A DNA stretch of 64,000 nt, from positions 5,208,001 through 5,272,000 of the forward strand of contig JAIQDT010000001.1 of assembly GCA_021521415.1 (NCBI GenBank), read 5' to 3'. Both the position numbers and the translations under genes were made by a program. The notes below the pieces were generated by a model. The model saw only the letters and a program-made list of their open reading frames with translations. It was not told the origin of the DNA and did no database searches. Each line of letters opens with the position of its first letter. The first letter of the stretch is position 1. This document shows positions 10,343 through 22,616 of the stretch, piece by piece. Origin of the DNA: Bidens hawaiensis (taxonomy: Eukaryota > Streptophyta > Magnoliopsida > Asterales > Asteraceae).

Positions 10343-13300
10343 TGTAACGATTCCGGCAAATCCAGGTATACCCTAGCCGGTATATACTATTTACGTGTCA
10401 TTTAATATTGATTATATGAGTTATAGTACGTATGTACGAGTATATATGATTCATAGTACGAATCATACTCGATTATATAGTGAATCGTATTGGAATTACA
10501 ATTAACCAATGAACGATTATTGAAACCCGAACGAATCGGGAATTACATTATAGACGAAGTATATAAGGTTTAGTGATGCTTTCGAAGTATTAATGCTTCG
10601 GGATAAGTGAATTATAGCACAGAAAAAGGATTTCGATTTATTAGTACATCGGTACGATAAACGAAACCTTTAACATCAAACCAAGCAAGAGACGATCGAT
10701 CAAACCGAAAAAGATGCACAAATACCGACAATACGATGTTTTAAGTCATTTAATGTCATGGGTTAAGTTTTAAAAGTTTTTAAATCAGTTTTATGTAAAT
10801 TTTATTTTAACCCGAAAAACAACCATTTTAGGCTCGTTTTAAGCCGAATTACGAGTTTAAACGAGAAACGAACTGAACCAGATTATCCACAACATTATCC
10901 GGATTGCGTAATCCGAATGTGTGGCCTAGAATGGATGTGTGGGTCCCACCCCACCCCATATGGTGGACCGATCGGCCCACCCTCTTCACCATATCATTTC
11001 ATTTTTCTTTTTTTACAACAAAAACTCTCTCAAATCTCTCAACTCTTTCAAGTGTTCATCCAAACTCATCAATTTTAACCAAGAACACAAGGTATAACCA
11101 TGTTATAATGCATGATCTTTGGTGTTGATTTCTTTATTTTTAGTTGTTTTGCAAGAACAAGAGGTTCCAAGTGAAATATGGGTGAAAACCCGAGATGGAA
11201 CCGATCCTTGCTAGATCAAGTGATGTATACAAGTTATACACGGGATCTTGATCCAAGAAACGAGTTAAAAGTGTCAATAACGAATTTTTACGGTTAGAAT
11301 CTTTGAAAATGAATTTCCAAGTGAAAGACGGGTGAAAACCCGAGATGAAACCGACTCTTGCATGATCAAGAGATGTATACAAGTTATACAAGGGATCTTG
11401 GTCCAAGAAATGAGTAAAAAGAGTCGGGAATGAATTTCTACGGTTAAAACCTTTGTTTTTATATCAAAACCGACACTATGAATGAAATGGTTTGATGGTT
11501 GGTGTAGCTTGCTTGGTATAGTGTTATTGTGCTTGTAAGTGTTGTATCTAGTGGCTAGCAAAGGCTAGAAACCAAGATCTTTGCGATCTAACGCTAGAAA
11601 ACACAAGATAGTTCGGTTTTCGTGTGAGTTAGTGATTTTGGACAGATTGTAGCGTGCTTAGAGTCGGGTCATGAAATTTCACAGAGATGATCTACACATG
11701 AAAATATGAAATATGTGAATTTTTGGTAATTTTTGGATAAAAGATGAATGTTTGGTGAATTTAATGCTCGGTTTTGGCCAAAAATGGTGAAAAATAGCTA
11801 AACATGATGAAAAATTCTGGAAAATTTAGGATAAGCTTTTTATAATATATAAAGGTCACACAAAAAATTTGAGCTCAGTTGGAGAAGTCTAAAGGGGCTT
11901 TCCGTTAAACGAGTTTTCTAGGGCTTTCTAGCTCGGTTTTTGTGAAAATGGCTTGAAAAATGAGTTTTGGGTTCTGGAAAATTTCCAGGGAGTTATGAGG
12001 ATGGCAGGGATCATCCCGGAAGAATTTGGGATTTTTCTAAAGTCTTTTGGTATTTTTGACATATTTAGTGTTTTAATAATGTTTAAAAATAGATAAATAA
12101 ATGTAAATATAAAAAAATAAATCTGGAAATTTTTTATAAAACTTCTTACTGTCAAAATAAGTTTTGTGCAAAATTTCAAGACCCGAGACTAAACGGGTAA
12201 TTATTTGTGCTAAAAAGAACATAAAAACAAATTTTTAAAGCTTAAAACGTGTAAACCGGCAAAACTCGCATAAGCGAGCTGACTGGTATATAAAAAACTA
12301 AAAATTGACCATTTTCATAATACTAAGTAAATTAAATAAAAGTAAATCATCCGAAAATAATTCGGATGATTTGGGTAATTTTACCCGATTTTACTGTTTC
12401 CGGCACCTAAATGACGGAAACGGGCCCCGCGGCCAAACGGGGTGTCCAAACCGAGCTCTAATTTCATCACGATAACTAAAGTAACAGTCGAACACCATTT
12501 TTGGGTCGGGTGTGAATAAACTCATTTTTGAAACTAAAAACGGATGACCGTGCTAGGCACGCAAATCAAGGAAAACATAAAAATGATAATTTTGACCGTC
12601 CGACTCTAAGTAATGGCACAATCTGAGTCCTTAGGAGTGTCACGGGGTTAACATTGTCCCTGGATCGAGTACAGTACTGGGTTAACAATGTCTCAAGATG
12701 TACCGATTAACACGGATTTAATTTATGGGAATTATATAGTAACGACTAGATATCATATTACAGATCCAGGCTTATAGCAGTTCATTGTATCACATCCCGA
12801 CTCACAGTAAGGTGAGTTTTCACGAGCCCCTTTTACTGAACTGTTTTAAATATTTTCCCGGGGCGGAAAGCATGTATTTATTAAAGTATTTAAGTACATA
12901 CTGATCGTATGGAAACACTTGTATATTTAAATATATATATGGTTTGATGCATAGAATATATAAATTTTTTATCGTGTGGGATTGTTCTGGGGTAACATAG
13001 TTCCCAGAGGTTATTATTATTGTTCTGGGGTAACATAGTTCCCAGAGGTTATTATTATTGTTCTGGGGTAACATAGTTCCCAGAGGTTATTATTGTTCTG
13101 GGGTAACATAGTTCCCAGAGGTGATTATTGTTCTGGGGTAACATAGTTCCCAGAGGTTATTATTGTTCTGGGGTAACATAGTTCCCAGCGGTTATTATTG
13201 TTCTGGGGTAACATAGTTCCCAGCGGTTATTATTGTTCTGGGGTAACTTAGTTCCCAGAGGTTATAAATGTTCTGGGGAAACATAGTTCCCCGCATAATT

Positions 13301-13667
13301 ACATTGTTTAATAAATGATTATTAAAATGATCTGTCAGTGTTTATTTAAATTAGTGAAACTCACCAACTATTCGTAGTTGACCCGTTTTCTTTACATGTT
13401 TTCTAGGTATGCCCAAGTTGGAATGATTGATATGTGCTTAATGATCTGTGCTACTTGTTGGAAGCTTGCTGATCTATATTTTGTAATGAATATATTAATG
13501 TCTTATCGGTAAAACTCGTGTGTAACACCTAGACAGTAACGAAACTAGCAACAATGTAATATGATATAAATTAATGTAGTGGTATTTTCTTTATAAGCAA
13601 TGCTGTTGATATCAGATGTGTCTGTTGCATCCCGTGTACGTTTCCGCTGCGGTTACCGGGTGTTACA
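10343..13667 (+). repeat. Element A 3' LTR
   Basis: This 3325-bp LTR matches 954-4277. Differences are concentrated in one internal segment (see findings). The array of nine CTGGGG units lies at 12982-13293 and the 150-bp duplication near 11167-11465. Confidence 0.95.
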
Positions 13668-13672
13668 CTAAC
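13668..13672. other. Right target-site duplication of element A (CTAAC)
   Basis: This is the second copy of the 5-bp duplication, followed at once by the rest of the element D zinc knuckle. Confidence 0.95.
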
Positions 13673-14086
13673 ACTTGTCGTATCCCACCTAATGCACAAG
13701 CCACCTCACGTACTCAACCCGGTGCTCCGAATACTCGTGTTTGTTATCATTGTGGAGACCCAAATCATCTTCGTAATACGTGCCCTCAACTCGTCCATGC
13801 TCATCAAGCCCAAACTATGACTACACCCTACTACCTGACCCATGCTCACCAAGTTCAAACCCAACAATCTCATGTCCTTCAAGCTGCTCCCATCAATCAA
13901 GGTCAACCTTACTTAACCCAACTATATCAAGCCCCGCACCCACAAGCTCAAGTGTACCAAGCCTACTTTACTCAAGCCCCTGTTTTGCAAGCTCAACCCA
14001 TTCAAGCTATCCCAAGTCAATCTACTTCAACTACTCCTACTTCCATGAATGCAACTCCTCACGGTGCTTCAAGTCAAGTCAATTAA
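13673..14086 (+). pseudogene. Element D gag, 3' part: zinc knuckle and Gln/Pro-rich tail
   Basis: It continues the frame broken at 953: the codons for Thr-Cys complete the first knuckle. A second, complete knuckle follows (CYHCGDPNHLRNTC, near 13742-13783). The rest is a low-complexity tail rich in Gln, Ala, Pro, Thr and Tyr with repeated QAQ/YQA/QAP units, ending at TAA 14084-14086. No protease, RT or integrase sequence follows; the 3' untranslated region and PPT come next. D2 has the same arrangement. Confidence 0.85.
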
Positions 14087-14815
14087 GCTACTCAACGATC
14101 ATGAAGACTTTTGCCATTCCCTTTGTCTTAATTTTATTTTTGTCCTTTTCTTAATTACGTATTATAACGCCTCTTTATGGCTTGAATTATTTCCCATTTG
14201 AACTATTTATCTCTTATCTTATGAATAAAGTTCCTTTTGTTTGAATAGATTGTTTATTAAAGTCCACTCTTATCTTATTTTCTTACCCTCATTACCTTTA
14301 ATTGTTAATAAGTGATATTTTCTTCGAATACTTATATTTTTCACGATGTCTTGGAAATTTCCTTGTCTTTGTAAAATTCACCACAACTTTTGGAAGTGTT
14401 TTATACATTTGTGATTTTCTAACTAAAACTCCTTAAAATTTTTATTTCCTCACAATCATGTTTTACTTAAACGTTTTGTAACCCACACAATGGGACGAGT
14501 TATGTGGACCATCCGACAATCTAAGTAATTATGGCTGCATACATAATTACCAAAGTCCTCGCATGGAAATCATAATCCGAATAGTTGTGTGTCATAATGA
14601 AGAATCGAAAGTAGTTGAGACAACGCTACAACTGTAAAGATGATAAGGACATGGTGGATACGTCGCTGGTACATCCTATATATAAGTGCCATTATCGGAT
14701 TTTCATTTGGAGCGTTACTTCAACTATCTAAAGTTCTGTATTATGTATTTTTATCTAATGGTGTTGTTATATTATTTCTTAATTTCGGGACGAAATTCCC
14801 TAAAGTAGGGGAGAC
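14087..14815 (+). other. Element D 3' untranslated region, hairpin and PPT
   Basis: It is non-coding and AT-rich, and similar to 24189-24894 in D2. The best-kept part is near 14500-14720 (CCCACACAATGGGA, ATTATGGCTGCATACATAAT, then GATAAGGACATGGTGGATAC). A hairpin AATTTCG-GGA-CGAAATT lies at 14781-14797 and the PPT TAGGGGAGAC at 14806-14815. An 80-codon frame at 14640 runs into the LTR and is probably chance. Confidence 0.75.
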
Positions 14816-15480
14816 TGTAACAACTCGGGTTTTTTCGATTTATACTTTTAACCGACTCGGTTTAATGTTCGGGTTATTTTAAATATAATGCGTTTATATA
14901 TTATTATTTATTTAACTATAAATTATTACTTTTACGTTTTGACATTGTTAACCCAACTATAAGCTTTAACTTCTTTTATATCCATCCTCAAACACCAGGG
15001 TTCTTTTTGTAAATATAGATATAACCCATTTTCACCAATCTTGATGCCCTTGGATCCAAACCCGAATCCATATCACTTCTCATACCTGATTTGCTTAATC
15101 TATTGATTTGAACTTTGAATTTTCGTTTGTTTGTTGTGTTTGCTCTTATAATTATCCTATTTATCTTAAATTCGGCCTAATAAACATTATAAACGTGTTG
15201 ATTAGTTTCAAATAGTTCATCATTATCCCGTTTTTTTAATCAAACTATAACCCTATTATCGTTTTCTATATAACGAACACATAAACGCAATTAAATTCAC
15301 AACCAGCATTCTCATCATATCGCTAATCTTTCCCCTAACCTTAATCGTATTGCCGGATTCATTTGATTGATGTTCTTGATCTCCTCGTCGCCGGTTCTGT
15401 TTCGTCTAATTAACCCACTTATGTTCTTGATCTCCTCGTCCTCGTCGCCGGTTCTTTTTCGTCTAAAAACAAGGGGAAGA
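14816..15480 (+). repeat. Element D 3' LTR (right end uncertain)
   Basis: It starts TGTAACAACTCGGG after the PPT and resembles the D2 LTR in layout (for example CCAAACCCGAATCC). A 51-bp tandem duplication (TGTTCTTGATCTCCTCGTC) lies at 15371-15472. I cannot see a clear CA end or a TSD; it may be cut short near 15480. Confidence 0.6.
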
Positions 15481-16100
15481 ATGAATAAATCAACCAAAAG
15501 TGGATAAGTGTTTTAAATATTTTATCAAACAAGAGGGTTACAACAAGAACTACAAAGATGTTGACAAAATCTGTCTCATCTTGAATGAAAGGCCTGTTAT
15601 TTAACAGTAAGTCCAACGTTCAACCTCTATATATGTTTGAAAATAAAAAAAATACAAAAAGATCCAATAAGTTCTGTCATACAAAAACAATTTTTGACCA
15701 AATACATGAGGTTGGAGTCAAATTGGGGTGACATGGGGAAAGCCAAATAAGCTTTGAGAAGAGATATGAGGCATCATAGCACAGTGTTGACCATTAATGC
15801 ATTATGCTACTAAATGAACCTTAAGAATATCACCAAAGAGATGAAATTCATGCTAAGTTTATACCTGCTGTTAACCTATCTAAGTTGTCATAATAATGCT
15901 GAGAATGAAGTATTGAGAAAGCTACTTAGTCAATATGATCCCATTCTTGAGATCTTTTCAGAAAATGGAACAAACTGTTTTGAAGAGAAATATAACTGAA
16001 AATTTGATCTCTAAATGCACCATTTGCTCTTAAAACTATGATCTTTAATGAAAAATATATTTTGACAATGTGATTTAAGTCAAAAAGTGTTGCATTTTGC
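15481..16100. other. Unassigned stretch
   Basis: It is AT-rich, with only a 61-codon frame (15814-15999) that I do not recognise. It may be the 5' edge of element E or a separate fragment. No LTR end, PBS or coding domain is visible. Confidence 0.4.
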
Positions 16101-16109
16101 CTTTAATAG

Positions 16110-17420
16110 GTTGAATATGTTAGTTCGGGTAAGGTTTGATGTTTTACAACCTTTTCGGACACAAAACAGTTGAATATGTTATTTCGGGTAAGGTTTGATG
16201 CTTTATGACCTTTCCGGGCAAGCTTAGTCATTTTTGACTAAGTTTATGATTTTCGGGCATGCTTTGAAGTGTTTACACTTTCCGGGTAGAGTACACTAGT
16301 GTACTCATTTCCCGAGCAAACTTGAATTCTTGAGATGATTATGTGTTATAGCTAGCTTTTAACAAGAAATTCTTGTTTGGGGCAAGCTTTGCATTTTATA
16401 TGCTGATTGTTAGTTCAAGCAAACTTTGTGAACTTAGGTTCAGTACACTGAGTAAGCTCTGTGATTTGTGTGAATATGTTGTTATGAAAATGTTTGTTAA
16501 CCTTTCCGGGCACACTTAGATATTATTATTTAAGTTTGTCATTTTTGGGTATGGTTTGACATGTTGAAATCCCTCGGGTAAGGGCATACCTGATGATTGA
16601 ATATGTGTATCCTAGCAAGCTTAGTGCTAACATAGGGTATTCGGGCAAGCTCTTTGAAATTTTAGACTATAGCACACTTAAATGTTTATGTGTTTTTAAT
16701 TTCATTCTTAACATGCTCTGTGATATTTGTGTTTATGATTTCGTTTGAGATTACAAGTGTTTTCGGGCAAACTTTGTTTTCCGGGCACACTTTATATTTT
16801 GGGTGCACTTCTGTTCCCACAATATACTTGATAATTTCAAAACTTGACTTTCCGAGTACACTGTCTGCTTGAAGTCCTTTTTCGGGCACACTTTGTACTA
16901 TAGGAAGGTTATTCGGGTATACTTTGCAAAAGAAGGTTGTTCGGGCACGATAAAACATTGTGAAGGTTGCTCGGGCACACTATGCTTCCAAGTATGCTTG
17001 ATTGAATATGTTTTTAATATGCTTGATTGTATATGTTTTTAGTATGATTGATTGATTTTGATCATTAGTTCATTAGGGTTTATGCTAGACTAAGCTTTTA
17101 ATTTTAATTTGAGAAATTTATACGGGTATCTTAATTGATTCCTAGCAAGAATGTTTATTTGATATTTTATACTTGATTATTTTCCTTGAGATTAAGTTCT
17201 CAAGAAATCTGGTATTTCGGGTAAGCTTTCTTCATAGTGTCTTGACTTTAAATTACTTAGCTTGACCAAGCAAGGTTTGTAAGTGAAAAGAGAGGATCGG
17301 TCAAACCTTGTAAATTTAAATGAAAAATATTACTAGGAAAGGTTTGATGTTTTTATTCGGGTAAGCTTTATGTAAGTAGAAGTATACCGAGTAGACTTTG
17401 GATATATTAAACTTTCCGAG
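16110..17420 (+). repeat. Dispersed short-motif array upstream of the element E ORF
   Basis: At least 20 degenerate copies of a motif close to YCGGGYAAGSTTTG or CGGGCACACTTTG are spread over 1.3 kb at irregular spacing, mostly 35-80 bp, nearly all in the same orientation. Examples are near 16124, 16185, 16216, 16257, 16504, 16640, 16763, 16779, 16881, 16911, 16941 and 17216. The same motif fills the element E LTR (22690-23340). Confidence 0.75.
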
Positions 17421-17559
17421 TAAGGTTTTATTAACTTAAATAATAATAAATGTTTTTAATATATCAAGTAGATAATGTTACTGTTTGACAGCTAATAATT
17501 CTCAAAATGACAAAAAGCATTTAAAACCCACTTTTAAAAGGTATGTAAGACGGTGTTAG

Positions 17560-17924
17560 GCAATATTTTCAACATTACTTTTCCCTCTCTCTCTCCTTTC
17601 ACTGCAATTGCTTACTCACAAAGAAACCTAGACCGACTCATCGCATTCATTAATAATCAAAACCCTAATTTGAATCAACCCTCTAAGTCCGACTCGGTAA
17701 GCAATAATAATGTGTTTTCCGATAACGATTAGACTATAATGGGCTTTGATTATGTATTTGATTACTAATATTCTGTTTTTGTATCTAGGTTATAAACTTG
17801 TCGAATAACAGGTTCTTGATGATTTTACTCTCTTTCTTCTTCATTTTTATAACTTGAAATTACCTAAAGTTGTAAACTTTATGACTAATTTCACTTTGAA
17901 TATGTTTATTTATGTGATTCAGAT
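17560..17924 (+). promoter_or_regulatory. Probable transcription start region and intron-containing 5' UTR of the element E ORF
   Basis: A TTTTCCCTCTCTCTCTCC tract near 17578 resembles a plant initiator/5' UTR. A good donor, CTCG|GTAAGC, is at 17697. Acceptors are TATCTAG ending at 17788 and TGTGATTCAG ending at 17922, two bases before the ATG at 17925. A second donor-like AACAG|GTTCTT is at 17812. No TATA box is obvious. This looks like the promoter of a separately expressed gene and not read-through from gag-pol. Confidence 0.5.
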
Positions 17925-20900
17925 ATGGCAAAAGATCAACCCAAATATGCCTTCAAACCAAAACATAACATGTGTGCACTGTTACAAGTCACACCTGACA
18001 ACGAGCCAATGGCGAGGATGATTACATGGATGGCTCGATCAAATGTCAGCTTTGCGTTCACTAAATGTCCTGTCATCTACAGAAATCATTCATTGGATTT
18101 CTGGAGATCTGTAGAACTCGTTGAGGACAATAATGGAAAGAGAATCGAAGCAACAGTTGCAAGACAAGAAATACACATAATTGAAAGGATGATAAGAAGA
18201 TGCTTGCAGTTAAATGATAATGATCACAATTCAATAAACTTCAGCACACCTCACTTGATGAGGATATTTGAGCAAACGATGGGTTATCAAGGAACTATAC
18301 ATGATGGACAGTTTCAAAAGGGGATGTTCCCTATGTTGTATAGGTTTCTTATCCATCATGTGATACACCCATGGAAAGGATCATGGACTTTGATGAGTCA
18401 TGATTTGGCAAATGCCACTGTTGGAATTATGTATGATCTACCCTTCAACTTTTCAAAGATGATATTTGAAGGATTAGTAGGAAACTTGAAGAAGGCCGAG
18501 AAGAACAGATTCTTACAATATCCAAGGTTCCTACAGATAATCTTCAATAGTGAATTACAAGATCTACCCACTGTTGGCATTACACACCTACTGCAAAATC
18601 CTGACACGTAAAGAAGAATCAGAAATCTGGGTGTTGCTAATACGCATGACTCAAATTTCCCGTTTGAGATCTTGCCATGGTTGTTGGACCATGACTTGAA
18701 TGTGATGCCGGTGCCTGAGTTTAGCTCAGAGGAGGAAGAAGGGGAAGATGATGCCGAGGGTGATGATGATGGTTCTGATGATGATATTGATGGAGATGAA
18801 GGAGAGGCTGGAGGAGCCATGATTGTTGATGCACTGGATCAAGGGGAGAACCAACCTATTCCAACTCCACCACAATCACCATTACCCATTGACCAACCCA
18901 TTATACCATCACCACCACAAACTCCACCACATCAAACCACTCAATCTCCACCCCAAACCCTAACCATAAGCCAACCTGAAACATCAACACATGTATCCCC
19001 AACACCACAAACACTACCAACATCTAGCCCAATTCATTCTGATCCATTTATTCCAAGCCCACCTCATACACAATCACCACCACAATACATTTTCCAAACT
19101 CACACCACAACCCAAGAACAAACTGAACTTGAACCATTTTCCACATCACCACCTACAATACCACCCACTGACACTGACTTGTTAACCTTGTTGAAAGAAA
19201 ATGCTGAACTGAAGAGAAAGAATGAGGAAGTGACAATGGAGAATGTGATGTTGATTGAGAAGTTGGTACAAGCAAATTTAAAAATTCAAGCCCTGGAGCA
19301 GGAGGTTGAGAAGACCTCAGCTGCCCCAAAACAGGGGGAGAATGAAAGTAGGCCAACTGTCTCTGGTGTAAATGTTGAAACTAAAACTGTAACAGTTGTA
19401 GAGACTGCAGACAATTTGAAATTGATTATGAATGATTATGATGATGGAGAGGAGAGTAGTGAGGAAAGGAGAATTGAGGATGATGAGTATGAAGGTGATA
19501 AATCAGATGTTGGAGAACAGGACCACGATTATAATGATGAAATAGTAAATGTGGAAAGAGATGAAGAGAATGTTGAGACAGAGGATGGGATTGAAAAGAC
19601 AAATGTTGAAGAGAATGTAGCTGCTACTGATATATAGCTACTGATGTCTTAACTGACATACAAACTGATGTAGAAACTGAAGTAATGAATGAAGGAGATA
19701 CTGCTACTGAGGAGCTGATACTCACTGAACCAGAAGCTGAACTACATGAAAGCTCCAAGACCGCAGAGTATGATGAGGAAATGGATGAACTTGATAGAGA
19801 CATTGATAATTTCCCTCCAGAAAGTGTAGAAGAATTAAAGAAAAGACTAGACAAGGGAAAAACAAAAGTCACAGAAGAAGAGCCTGTCAAGGCATATCCA
19901 GAAAATGATGTATTGTTTAAAGATGATGATATTGCTGCTGCTGCTGCCTTAAGAGAACAAGAGAACATTTTAAGAGAGACAAGGGATAGGGAAATACTGG
20001 CCCAAACCCTGACTCCAGAAGAAATGGTAGAGCAGGAAGCCTTGATCTACCAAGCCAAGTTTGCAAAAGAAGTTATTGAAGAAATGGGTGATCAAGAGGT
20101 GATTGAGGAGTTGATTAATTTGAGAAGAGTTGAGGAAGCAGACAACTCTTTGGCTCTGGTGGTTAGTATGTTTCAACCACAGAGCCAATTTTAAAAGGAA
20201 CCTGAAAAGAATGCTGAAAAAGAAACTGAAGAATCTATTGAGGAAATGTTGGCCAAAGCATCAAGAATACATGAAAGAGTGGAAAGAAATACTCAAGGAA
20301 GAGGACAGCTACTGAGACTCCTGATAATCAGAAAACAAAGAGAGGGAGATGGGATGAAAAGAATAAATGCTATATTGAGACTCCTGATGATGATGGTGGT
20401 AATAATGCTAGTCCAATAAGGGCAATTCCATTGCAGACACTGCAACCAGATCAACAGATTCCAGGTGTTCCTGATGTGCCTGTTAGAACTGAACAAAATC
20501 CAGTTCATCCACCCTCAGATGAGCCAAAGATAGATGCAGTAAATGTGTCAACTGAAGAGGATGATGAAACTGATGATTCTGATGAAAACAATGATGATCA
20601 AGGGAAAGGAGGTGGAGCTGTCAATGTTGAATCTCCACAAGTTGTAATGACTGATGAGCAGAGAGCAAACATTGAGTTGAGTATGAGGGAAGCCAAAAGG
20701 AAACATCCTTTGGTTGTAAAGCTGAGAAAGTATGGAATAAGTTTTGATACTTTGGCTGATCTTGATAATGATCAGTTACAAAACAGACTTGACAAGGAGA
20801 GGGATGGTTTCAAGAAAAAGATGGAACAAAAGAACAGAGACAGCCAGAAATTCAGAGAATATCTCAGAAGGCATAATTATTCAGAGAAAGATCTGTCTCA

Positions 20901-22441
20901 TTTCAACTTTGACCAACTCCAAGACCTGTACAACAGTGAAAGAGAAAAGGTGATAGAAAAATGTGTAAAGGAGAATGAGAAAATTGAGAAGATTGAAAAT
21001 TTGAAAAAGAAGTTTGGAGGCATGTGTGGATACATGCTGGAGAAAGGTTTGAAGCCTAAAATTGTTGAGAACCTATCTAGAGAATCAGTGTTGGACCGGT
21101 ACAAAAAACTGAAAAGAAAAGAAAAACTGAAAAGAGTCCAAAATGAGAGCTCTACTAAACAGTCTGAACCAAATGATGAACCTCAAGAAAAGAAAAGAAG
21201 AATTCAAACGTTGAGGGAGAAATTAAAAGAACAAGTCAGATCAGTTGAAACTCCTACCCCACAAGAAGTGAAGCCTGAACCTGAAGATGAACCCATTTTT
21301 CCTTGGGAGAATGAAGAGATGATCAATATTTTGAGGAACATAATGATTAATCAAAGGGGAATGGATGAAGCCTCTTTTAATGCCTTGGAAAAGGAGGATT
21401 TGAAAAACCTTTTCTATATCCAAAAGGCCGATTGGGAGAAAGCTCTAAGGGAAGGAGAAAACCCTAGAAGCTTTGTGGATGAAAATTTTGTACCTGCCGA
21501 AATGACAAACAGAACTGGTATGGCAAAAATGTTGCTCGATCTTAAAGAACTAGCAGGACAAGACATTGTTGAACTTGCCAACCTTCCACCAGAAATGGTA
21601 ATCTACATTAAAGTTTTCAACTTAAGGCCTGGAAAACCAAAGAAGTCTATTTCTTTTAGGCCTCCAATCTCAAGAAGACATCCACAAGGTGGAAGAGGTG
21701 AATCAAGTAGATATGCATAACAAAGAACAATAAGACCACAATCTGATGTGGATCTTCCAAGAGAACTTTACTATGATTCTGTATGTGAATGTCTAAGAGT
21801 GATTATGAAAAGTAGTCAATTGAGAGAGATAGTTGTGAGGAGTGATTTTTATGAGTACACTCAAGAACAACTGGAAAGAGTGGCCACACTCAACCTGTAT
21901 GATTATAGAAACAGAAACAGGATGGCATGTAGGCAAATGAATGATCTCTCAAAATTTTGAAAGACGAAGCTGACAGGGGGTTCCGATTCCTAAAAGAGAA
22001 AAGAAGCTGGAAAACCGTCCAATTTCACAAATCAAAGAGGACTGGAAAATTGAAAAGAATGGACATTGCTGAAAGAGACTATATGATGAATGTCAGAGAC
22101 AGGAATCCATTTTCAAACATGAACACGTGCATAAGTCTTGGAAGAAGAATGATAAGCCCCAACTACACAGTACAAAAGAATGGGATTATAGCTGAGATTG
22201 AGTATAAAGAAAATGCTGATCATTATGTGCTGAGAAACTTTGATGGAAAAATACTGGGATTATCAAGAAAGATGAAGACTTGACTTATTTGCATGATGAG
22301 GATCTGATGGATATAAGGGATTTGGTCATACTAGAAAGTCATACTCACTACCGAATCCTTAATATCTTTAAAATGAAAGCTGCATCAGAAATAGTCAACC
22401 GAAGACAAGCCGCTCATAATGCAAGGAAGAGACAAGATTAA
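17925..22441 (+). pseudogene. Element E long ORF (decayed): Asteraceae-type retroelement extra protein, function unknown
   Basis: This is one original frame of about 1500 codons, now broken. In-frame stops lie at 18609, 20192 and 21718. Frame changes occur near 19630 (beside a repeated GCTACTGATA), 20300, 21950 and 22275. It ends at TAA 22439-22441. From the start: a conserved globular block (17925-18600, with KHNM, FNFSKMIFEG and YPRFLQ); an acidic stretch; a Pro/Thr/Ser-rich segment (18840-19180); a coiled coil (19190-19320); long acidic/charged regions; then repeated helical units ending in L-x2-L-Y (20700-21440). It resembles predicted Asteraceae proteins that databases often call 'synaptobrevin, longin-like', a name not supported by anything visible here. 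It lies just before a PPT and LTR, where envelope-like ORFs sit in some Copia elements. Confidence 0.7.
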
Positions 22442-22601
22442 TAGAATAGGCTTTGTGATGTAATGTCTTCGGACAAAATTTTGAATATGTAATCTGTTTA
22501 TGCTATTTGAATATGTAATTTGACTTTTAATTTGATGTGTATTTTTGACTAAGTCTAAGTAACCTTAGAAATGTTTTGGGCCAGCTGAGGTGTTCCAATC
22601 T

Positions 22602-22615
22602 AGGGGGGGGGGGGA
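22602..22615 (+). promoter_or_regulatory. Element E polypurine tract
   Basis: A run of 12 G flanked by A lies 1 bp before TGTTGAG. It is the expected plus-strand primer site next to a 3' LTR. The run length may be affected by sequencing error. Confidence 0.85.
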
Positions 22616-22616
22616 T

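Larger units (their letters stand above)
954..13667 (+). mobile_element. Element A: near-complete Ty3/gypsy chromovirus (Tekay/Del-like)
   Basis: The element is 12.7 kb with TG...CA LTRs of about 3.3 kb, a perfect 5-bp TSD, a tRNA-iMet PBS, an extra ORF, one long gag-pol frame and a G-rich PPT. Domain order (gag, protease, RT, RNase H, integrase, GPF module, chromodomain remnant) is that of chromoviruses. The very long LTRs and the C-terminal sequence favour the Tekay/Del lineage; that assignment rests on memory of the family, not a tree. It is inserted in element D in the same orientation. The LTRs are almost identical, so the insertion is recent. The only coding break I see is in the chromodomain. 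Confidence 0.93.

Noticed and set aside
14640..14882. 80-codon hydrophobic frame before the D LTR
   Set aside because: It runs through the PPT into the LTR, and the D2 counterpart is not open, so it is probably chance.
17925..18611. Synaptobrevin/longin protein
   Set aside because: No SNARE coiled coil with a central layer or C-terminal anchor is visible. The name is an automatic label carried by similar Asteraceae predictions; the context is a retroelement.
22603..22614. G-quadruplex or regulatory meaning for the 12-G run
   Set aside because: Its place directly before an LTR explains it as a polypurine tract; the exact length may be a sequencing artefact.
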